Origin: JACJWR01 sp964556255
Lineage (GTDB): Bacteria > Actinomycetota > Actinomycetes > S36-B12 > UBA10799
Length of the DNA: 10,465 bases
Assembly (NCBI GenBank): GCA_964556255.1
Contig: CAZKVQ010000071.1
Span: 1-10,465, forward strand
Direction: 5' to 3'
Shown here: positions 6,587 through 10,465 of the stretch, in pieces
Position numbering within the stretch: position 1 is the first letter of the stretch
Layout of the letters: each line of letters starts with the position of its first letter
The notes under the pieces: generated by a model
What the model was told of the DNA's origin: nothing
What the model saw: the letters and a program-made list of their open reading frames with translations, nothing else
Database searches by the model: none
Translations under genes and position numbers: made by a program

Positions 6587-7288
6587 ATGGCACACGGCAA
6601 GAGCTACCGCGAGGCAGCCGAGAAGATCGACCATAACCGTCTCTACCCGGCCCAAGAGGCCATCGAGATGATCAAGACCTACCCGACCGGGAAGTTCGAC
6701 CAGACCGTAGAGGTGGCCTTCCGGCTCGGCGTCGATCCCCGCAAGGCGGATCAGATGGTCCGCGGCACCGTGAACCTGCCCAACGGCACCGGCAAGACCT
6801 CGCGGGTGCTGGTGTTCGCCACCGGTGACAAGGCCGAGGCCGCCGAGGCGGCCGGTGCCGACTACGTCGGCAGCGATGACCTCGTGGAACGGATCAAGGG
6901 CGGTTGGACCGACTTCGACGCCGTTGTCGCGACTCCCGACCAGATGGGCAAGGTGGGTCAACTCGGCCGCGTGCTGGGCCCGCGTGGACTTATGCCGAAC
7001 CCGAAGACCGGCACGGTGACCATGGACCCGGCGAAGGCCGTCTCGGAGATCAAGGGCGGCAAGATCGAGTTCCGGGTGGACAAGCACTCCAATCTGCAAT
7101 TCATCATCGGCAAGGCGTCGTTCTCGGCGGAGGCCCTGCTGGACAACTACCGTGCCGCGCTCGATGAGGTGCTGCGGCTGAAGCCATCGAGCGCCAAGGG
7201 TCGGTACATCAAGCGGGCCACGATCTCCACCACGATGGGCCCGGGGATTCCGTTGGAGCCCAGCCGCGTCGTGGGCGCGGACGAGTAG
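6587..7288 (+). CDS. rplA: 50S ribosomal protein L1
   Basis: L1 forms the mobile stalk that moves deacylated tRNA out of the E site, and in many bacteria represses its own operon by binding mRNA. The 233-residue product is full length. Seen are MAHGKSYREAAEKIDHNRLY at the start, the alpha/beta inner domain around VRGTVNLPNGTGKTSRVLVF (58-77), the family signature region GQLGRVLGPRGLMPNPKTGTV (about 124-144), and the C-terminal return to domain I ending STTMGPGIPLEPSRV. ATG 6587 follows GAGGAAGAGGA; upstream codons in this frame do not resemble L1. It is followed by a 256-base spacer with regulatory RNA before rplJ. Confidence 0.97.
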   Translation: MAHGKSYREAAEKIDHNRLYPAQEAIEMIKTYPTGKFDQTVEVAFRLGVDPRKADQMVRGTVNLPNGTGKTSRVLVFATGDKAEAAEAAGADYVGSDDLVERIKGGWTDFDAVVATPDQMGKVGQLGRVLGPRGLMPNPKTGTVTMDPAKAVSEIKGGKIEFRVDKHSNLQFIIGKASFSAEALLDNYRAALDEVLRLKPSSAKGRYIKRATISTTMGPGIPLEPSRVVGADE

Positions 7289-7324
7289 CGCCAAGAGCGT
7301 CAGGCTCCTCTGACCTAGCCGCTG

Positions 7325-7363
7325 GGCCCCGGTGCGTGTACGCGCGCAACCGGGGCCTATGCT
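7325..7363 (+). terminator. Strong hairpin after rplA, possible terminator overlapping a promoter
   Basis: GGCCCCGGT (7325-7333) and ACCGGGGCC (7349-7357) pair perfectly over nine base pairs, with further GCG/CGC pairing inside. The tail TATGCTTTCACT is only moderately T-rich, so termination may be partial. It lies 36 bases after the rplA stop and just before the L10-type leader, so it could separate rplKA from rplJL transcription. Confidence 0.5.
7358..7363 (+). promoter_or_regulatory. Possible -10 element of an rplJ promoter
   Basis: TATGCT matches the TANNNT -10 pattern and directly touches the 3' arm of the hairpin at 7325-7357. A transcript starting near 7370 would begin right at the leader's AGCCAAAGACCG segment. 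There is no clear -35 at the expected distance (around 7335-7340), so this is a weak inference. Confidence 0.3.
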
Positions 7364-7364
7364 T

Positions 7365-7508
7365 TCACTAGCCAAAGACCGCCGGTCGTGACGCCTTGTC
7401 GTTGCGCGAAGGCCTCGAATGGGGCGCCTGCGCAGGTGATGTCAGTGCTTCCGCTCCCGCTGAGCGGTATCTGCCCCGGCTCATCTGCGCCGGGGCTTCT
7501 TCGTTGTC
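7365..7508 (+). promoter_or_regulatory. Ribosomal protein L10 leader (rplJ attenuator)
   Basis: The stretch before rplJ holds a series of short hairpins: GCCTT/AAGGC (7393-7397 with 7409-7413), CGCC/GGTG around TGCGCA (7425-7438), CCGCT/AGCGG (7451-7455 with 7463-7467), then a terminator-like hairpin at 7473-7496. The segments AAAGACCGCCGG and CCTGCGCAGGTGATG resemble what I recall of actinobacterial L10 leaders. In Bacillus subtilis the L10(L12)4 complex binds such a leader, which mimics its 23S rRNA site, and causes early termination of rplJL. The same mechanism is inferred here; the assignment rests on position and structure, not on a covariance model. Confidence 0.65.
7473..7508 (+). terminator. 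Intrinsic terminator/attenuator in the rplJ leader
   Basis: GCCCCGGC (7473-7480) pairs perfectly with GCCGGGGC (7489-7496) around an eight-base loop, and the T-rich tail TTCTTCGTTGT follows. It ends about 36 bases before the rplJ start codon with no gene in between, which fits attenuation better than operon-end termination. Upstream GGGGC at 7421-7425 could pair with GCCCC at 7473-7477 and act as an antiterminator. Confidence 0.65.
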
Positions 7509-7544
7509 CGGACCGACCCGGTGGCCCACAACGGAAGGAGTCCC

Positions 7545-8174
7545 ATGGCGCGGGATAACAAGGCGACGGCGGTCGCGGAGATTGCGGAGTCGCTCCGCAA
7601 CTCATCCGCAACTGTCCTGACCGAGTACCGCGGGCTGAGTGTGGCCCAACTGAAGGAGCTTCGTCGTTCGCTGAGCGGCAATGCCTCCTATGCCGTGGTG
7701 AAGAACACGCTGACCAAGATCGCCGCCCGCGAGGCCGGCGTCGAGGGCATCGACGATCTGCTGTCGGGACCGAGCGCGCTCGCGTTCGTCGATGGCGATC
7801 CGGTCGAGGCCGCCAAGGGTCTGCGCACCTTCGCCAAGGCGAATCCAGCCCTGGTCATCAAGGGCGGTGTGATGGACGGCAAGGTCCTGACCGCCGAAGA
7901 GGTGTCCAAGCTCGCGGACCTGGAGTCCCGCGAGGTTCTGCTGGCCAAGTTGGCCGGTGCCATGAAGGCATCCACGCAGAACGCTGTGTCGCTGTTCGCA
8001 GCACCTCTGTCGCAGGCGGCCCGTGCGGTCGACGCCCTGCGAGCGAAGGTGGAAGCAGAAGGCCCGGTGGCCGAAGAGGCGACCGAGGGTTCCGACGCTG
8101 CTCCCGAGGCTGAGGCGACCGCCGATGCCGCTCCCGAAGCCGAGGCGCCCGCCGCGGCCGACCAGGGCGAATAG
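7545..8174 (+). CDS. rplJ: 50S ribosomal protein L10
   Basis: L10 anchors the L7/L12 dimers to the ribosome stalk base. The 209-residue product starts MARDNKATAVAEIAESLRNS, contains the rRNA-binding globular domain with the core TEYRGLSVAQLKELRRSL (26-43) and VVKNTLTKIAA, and then the helix that holds L7/L12 dimers (about 130-170). The tail after about residue 172 is acidic and Ala/Glu/Pro-rich and includes a tandem ten-residue repeat, so the protein is longer than E. coli L10 (165 residues). Ala-rich acidic tails are common in actinobacterial L10. ATG 7545 has GGAAGGAG at 7533-7540; the upstream in-frame GTG at 7521 lies in the leader. Followed by rplL, and likely under L10 leader control. 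Confidence 0.96.
   Translation: MARDNKATAVAEIAESLRNSSATVLTEYRGLSVAQLKELRRSLSGNASYAVVKNTLTKIAAREAGVEGIDDLLSGPSALAFVDGDPVEAAKGLRTFAKANPALVIKGGVMDGKVLTAEEVSKLADLESREVLLAKLAGAMKASTQNAVSLFAAPLSQAARAVDALRAKVEAEGPVAEEATEGSDAAPEAEATADAAPEAEAPAAADQGE
8094..8153 (+). repeat. Tandem 30-base repeat encoding the L10 acidic tail
   Basis: Two adjacent 30-base units, 8094-8123 and 8124-8153, encode DAAPEAEATA and DAAPEAEAPA. They differ at a few bases, mostly silent, so this is a diverged in-frame duplication at the L10 C terminus. Confidence 0.8.
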
Positions 8175-8239
8175 CCCACACCACGACGCGCCGGTCGCAC
8201 CCGCGGCCAGCGAGCACACCGAGAAAGGAAACCGCCACC

Positions 8240-8632
8240 ATGGCGAAGCTGTCCACTGATGAACTGCTTGACGCGTTCAAGGAAATGACCCTCATCGAGC
8301 TCAGCGAGTTCGTGAAGAAGTTCGAGGAGACCTTCGAGGTCACCGCGGCCGCCCCGGTCGCTGTTGCTGCCGCCCCCGCGGCCGGCGGTGCCGCCGGTGG
8401 CGAGGCCGCCGCTGAGGAGAAGGACGAGTTCGACGTCATCCTCGAGGCTGCCGGCGACAAGAAGATCCAGGTCATCAAGGAGGTGCGCGCGCTCACCAGC
8501 CTGGGCCTCAAGGAGGCCAAGGATCTGGTCGAGGGTGCCCCGAAGCCGGTGCTGGAGAAGGCCAACAAGGAAGCTGCCGACAAGGCCAAGGAGGCCCTCG
8601 AGGCCGCCGGCGCCACCGTCAGCGTCAAGTAG
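8240..8632 (+). CDS. rplL: 50S ribosomal protein L7/L12
   Basis: This is the stalk protein that recruits and stimulates translational GTPases, present as several dimers bound to L10. The 130-residue product has the N-terminal dimerisation domain (1-34, KLSTDELLDAFKEMTLIELS), a flexible Ala/Gly/Pro hinge (about 35-58), and the globular C-terminal domain (about 60-130) with EKDEFDVILEAAGDKKIQVIK, VRALTSLGLKEAKDLVEGAP and the end AGATVSVK. The start is ATG 8240 with AAAGGA at 8224-8229. It lies 65 bases after rplJ, and a very strong hairpin follows about 40 bases after its stop. Confidence 0.97.
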   Translation: MAKLSTDELLDAFKEMTLIELSEFVKKFEETFEVTAAAPVAVAAAPAAGGAAGGEAAAEEKDEFDVILEAAGDKKIQVIKEVRALTSLGLKEAKDLVEGAPKPVLEKANKEAADKAKEALEAAGATVSVK

Positions 8633-8651
8633 TCACCGCACGTTCGCTGTC

Positions 8652-8730
8652 CCGCCGGTCCGAAGCTCGTCCGGCGGACGCCGCCCCGAGGGCCCATCCC
8701 GTGATCCGGGATGGGCCCTCGGGGCGTCCG
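8652..8730 (+). terminator. Very strong hairpin after rplL, with a competing upstream hairpin
   Basis: A 20-base-pair perfect stem joins 8682-8701 and 8707-8726 around the loop TGATC, and CGGA/TCCG (8675-8678 with 8727-8730) can extend it across a three-base bulge. A smaller hairpin pairs CCGCCGG (8652-8658) with CCGGCGG (8671-8677) and competes for the same bases. There is no T-run after the stem, so it could be a terminator of the GC-only type, an RNase processing site, or a barrier setting the rplJL to rpoBC ratio. Confidence 0.7.
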
Positions 8731-8776
8731 GGGGCCGGCAGTTGGTGCTGCTGATCCACAATTTGTGCGTGTTCGC

Positions 8777-8807
8777 TTGACTACACCCCGGTACGTCGGC
8801 CTATATT
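8777..8807 (+). promoter_or_regulatory. Candidate rpoB promoter
   Basis: TTGACT (8777-8782) and TATATT (8802-8807) resemble -35 and -10 elements of the main sigma factor. The 19-base spacing is longer than ideal. It lies just after the strong hairpin, so it would give rpoBC its own transcript with an RNA leader of about 160 bases. The spacer 8633-8973 holds no gene that I can support. Confidence 0.5.
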
Positions 8808-8846
8808 CATCGTTTCGACCCACCCCCCGTCGCGGTGATGAAATGG

Positions 8847-8880
8847 GTCGGCTATATTTGACCTTTGCGCCCCGTCAAAC
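8847..8880 (+). promoter_or_regulatory. Second TATATT element and TTTGAC/GTCAAA inverted repeat
   Basis: GTCGGC-TATATT (8847-8858) repeats the GTCGGC(C)TATATT seen at 8795-8807. It is directly followed by the inverted repeat TTTGAC (8857-8862) / GTCAAA (8874-8879) with 11 bases between. It could be a second promoter with an operator. No -35 is evident, so support is limited. Confidence 0.3.
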
Positions 8881-8973
8881 TGCCATGCCCACACGCCGAC
8901 GCTTCTTGCCAAGGTGTGATCGTGGTGCCTGACGAGCGCAGTTGAGAGTTCCGAGCCTGTGGAAGGACCCCTC

Positions 8974-10465
8974 TTGGCCGCCCGCCCCGCCCCCAGCACA
9001 GACCGCGTGACCTTCGCAAAGATCCGCGAGCCCCTCGAAGTCCCCGATCTACTAGACCTCCAGCGCCAGTCGTTCCACTGGCTGCTGGGCGAGAGCGAAT
9101 GGCAGGAGCGCGTCGAGAACGCGCTCGAGGCCGGCGACAAGGATGTCCCGACCGCCTCGGGTCTGGAGGAGATCTTCGCCGAGATCGGCCCGATCGAGGA
9201 CAACAACGGGACCATGTCGTTGTCGTTCCGGGATCACCGGTTCGAGGAGCCCAAGTACACCGAGGAGCAGTGCCGGGAGAAGGATTCCACCTACTCCAAG
9301 CCGCTGTTCGTCACCGCCGAGTTCATGAACAACGAGACCGGCGAGATCAAGTCCCAGACAGTCTTCATGGGTGATTTCCCCCTGATGACCGACAAGGCGA
9401 CGTTCATCATCAACGGCACCGAGCGCGTCGTCGTTTCCCAGCTGGTTCGCTCACCCGGCGTCTACTTCGAGCGGGACAGCAAGGACAAGACCACCGACAA
9501 GGACAACTTCGTCGCCAAGATCATCCCCAGCCGGGGTGCCTGGCTCGAATTCGAGATCGACAAGAAGGACATGGTCGGCGTGCGTGTCGACCGCAAGCGC
9601 AAGCAGTCCGTCACGGTGCTGCTGAAGGCCCTCGGAATGACCAACGAGGAGATCCGCGAGCGCTTCGGGCATTACCCCTCGATGGTGCTGACCATGGAGA
9701 AGGACGAGGCCGCGAAGGATCCGATCAGCACCCAGGAAGAGGCGCTGACCGACATCTACCGCAAGCTCCGTCCGGGTGAGCCGCCGACCGCCGAGGCCGG
9801 GCGCAAGCTGCTCAACGACCTCTACATGAACGGTCGCCGCTCCGACCTGGCCAAGGCGGGTCGCTACAACATCAACAAGAAGCTCGGTCAGGATGTCCCG
9901 CTGGAGACCAGCACGCTGACCCTCGAGGACATCGTGGCGACGGTGGAGTACCTCGTGCGCCTGCACAACGGCGATACCGAGATGGATTCTCCGCGCGGCG
10001 AGGTTCCCGTCGAGACCGACGACATCGACCACTTCGGTAACCGCCGGCTGCGAACCGTGGGCGAACTCATCCAGAACCAGATCCGCACGGGTCTGTCGCG
10101 GATGGAGCGTCAGGTGCGCGAGCGGATGACGACCCAGGACGTCGAGGCGATCACGCCGCAGAGCCTGATCAACATCCGCCCGGTCGTGGCCTCGCTGAAG
10201 GAGTTCTTCGGAACCAGCCAGTTGAGCCAGTTCATGGACCAGACCAACCCGCTCGCCGGTCTGACCCACAAGCGACGCCTCTCCGCGCTCGGCCCCGGAG
10301 GCCTCTCCCGGGAGCGCGCCGGCTTCGAGGTGCGTGACGTCCACCCGTCGCACTACGGCCGGATGTGCCCGATCGAGACCCCGGAAGGCCCGAACATCGG
10401 CCTGATCGGCTCGCTGTCGGTGTACGCGCGGGTCAACCCGTTCGGCTTCATCGAGACGCCGTACC
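8974..10465 (+). CDS. rpoB: DNA-directed RNA polymerase subunit beta, 5' part only
   Basis: This is the beta subunit, forming one pincer and much of the active centre of RNA polymerase. About 497 codons are present, open to the right edge of the window. TTG 8974 is the start: GGAAGG at 8961-8966 is well spaced and the first residues (LAARPAPSTDRVTFAKIREP) match the TTG start of other actinobacterial RpoB. Seen are the conserved N-terminal FAKIREPLEVPDLLDLQ, the lobe and protrusion segments (VRSPGVYFERD, PSRGAWLEFEID), the rifampicin region (residues 413-439, GTSQLSQFMDQTNPLAGLTH then KRRLSALG), and HYGRMCPIETPEGPNIGLIG. The main drug-contact residues are the sensitive forms (Q419, D422, H432, R435, S437, L439, equal to E. 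coli 513, 516, 526, 529, 531, 533); T424 and A428 differ. rpoC would be expected downstream. Confidence 0.97.
   Translation, partial: MAARPAPSTDRVTFAKIREPLEVPDLLDLQRQSFHWLLGESEWQERVENALEAGDKDVPTASGLEEIFAEIGPIEDNNGTMSLSFRDHRFEEPKYTEEQCREKDSTYSKPLFVTAEFMNNETGEIKSQTVFMGDFPLMTDKATFIINGTERVVVSQLVRSPGVYFERDSKDKTTDKDNFVAKIIPSRGAWLEFEIDKKDMVGVRVDRKRKQSVTVLLKALGMTNEEIRERFGHYPSMVLTMEKDEAAKDPISTQEEALTDIYRKLRPGEPPTAEAGRKLLNDLYMNGRRSDLAKAGRYNINKKLGQDVPLETSTLTLEDIVATVEYLVRLHNGDTEMDSPRGEVPVETDDIDHFGNRRLRTVGELIQNQIRTGLSRMERQVRERMTTQDVEAITPQSLINIRPVVASLKEFFGTSQLSQFMDQTNPLAGLTHKRRLSALGPGGLSRERAGFEVRDVHPSHYGRMCPIETPEGPNIGLIGSLSVYARVNPFGFIETPY

Noticed and set aside
6485..7375. Long minus-strand open frame opposite rplA
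   Set aside because: It is a GC-driven shadow of rplA with Arg/His/Gly-rich, low-quality protein sequence.
8858..8886. Third promoter with TTGACC (8858-8863) and TGCCAT (8881-8886)
   Set aside because: Spacing is 17 but the -10 is poor; the TTGACC is better explained as part of the inverted repeat.
8885..8932. Short reading frame MPTRRRFLPRCDRGA in the rpoB leader as a possible leader peptide
   Set aside because: It has no ribosome binding site and no stall-type motif with linked RNA hairpins; too short to support.
9451..10353. Long open frame on the minus strand opposite rpoB
   Set aside because: It is antisense to strongly conserved rpoB codons, a typical product of high GC; no ribosome binding site or recognisable family.
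1..10465. CRISPR arrays, insertion sequences, prophage or defence genes
   Set aside because: No regularly spaced repeats, transposase motifs or foreign-looking base composition were seen; all genes are core or near-core actinobacterial types.

Overview
The window is a high-GC actinobacterial chromosome segment, dense in core genes on the plus strand, with one minus-strand gene. The gene order, GTG/TTG starts, long acidic tails on NusG and L10, and the conserved TTG start of rpoB point to an actinomycete. The order tRNA-Met, rpmG, hadA/hadB-like, (murB, aminotransferase), tRNA-Trp, secE, nusG, rplK, rplA, rplJ, rplL, rpoB is the one I recall from mycobacteria and streptomycetes; murB and the aminotransferase are on the streptomycete side of that comparison. 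I cannot name a genus.

Positions 1-2050: the 3' part of a tRNA-Met gene and rpmG (zinc-ribbon L33), then a tight set of three lipid-type genes: a short-chain dehydrogenase/reductase, a HadA-like non-catalytic hot-dog subunit and a HadB-like catalytic hot-dog subunit. Together they could carry out the reduction and dehydration steps (or the reverse) of an acyl-elongation cycle. Positions 2076-3092: murB of peptidoglycan synthesis, following the same strand. Positions 3141-4343: an aspartate-type aminotransferase on the minus strand, convergent with murB.

Positions 4350-10465: a divergent spacer, tRNA-Trp, then the translocation, transcription and ribosomal cluster: secE, nusG, rplK (L11), rplA (L1), an L10-type leader with a terminator-like hairpin, rplJ (L10), rplL (L7/L12), a roughly 340-base spacer with a very strong hairpin and promoter-like motifs, and the 5' part of rpoB, which runs off the right edge after about 497 codons, just past the rifampicin region.

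I found no mobile element, CRISPR array, prophage or clearly novel multi-gene system. The points most worth checking are the reductase gene beside hadAB together with a perfect inverted repeat in front of it, the RNA structures around rplA, rplJ and rplL, duplicated TATATT elements before rpoB, and two substitutions in the RpoB rifampicin region.
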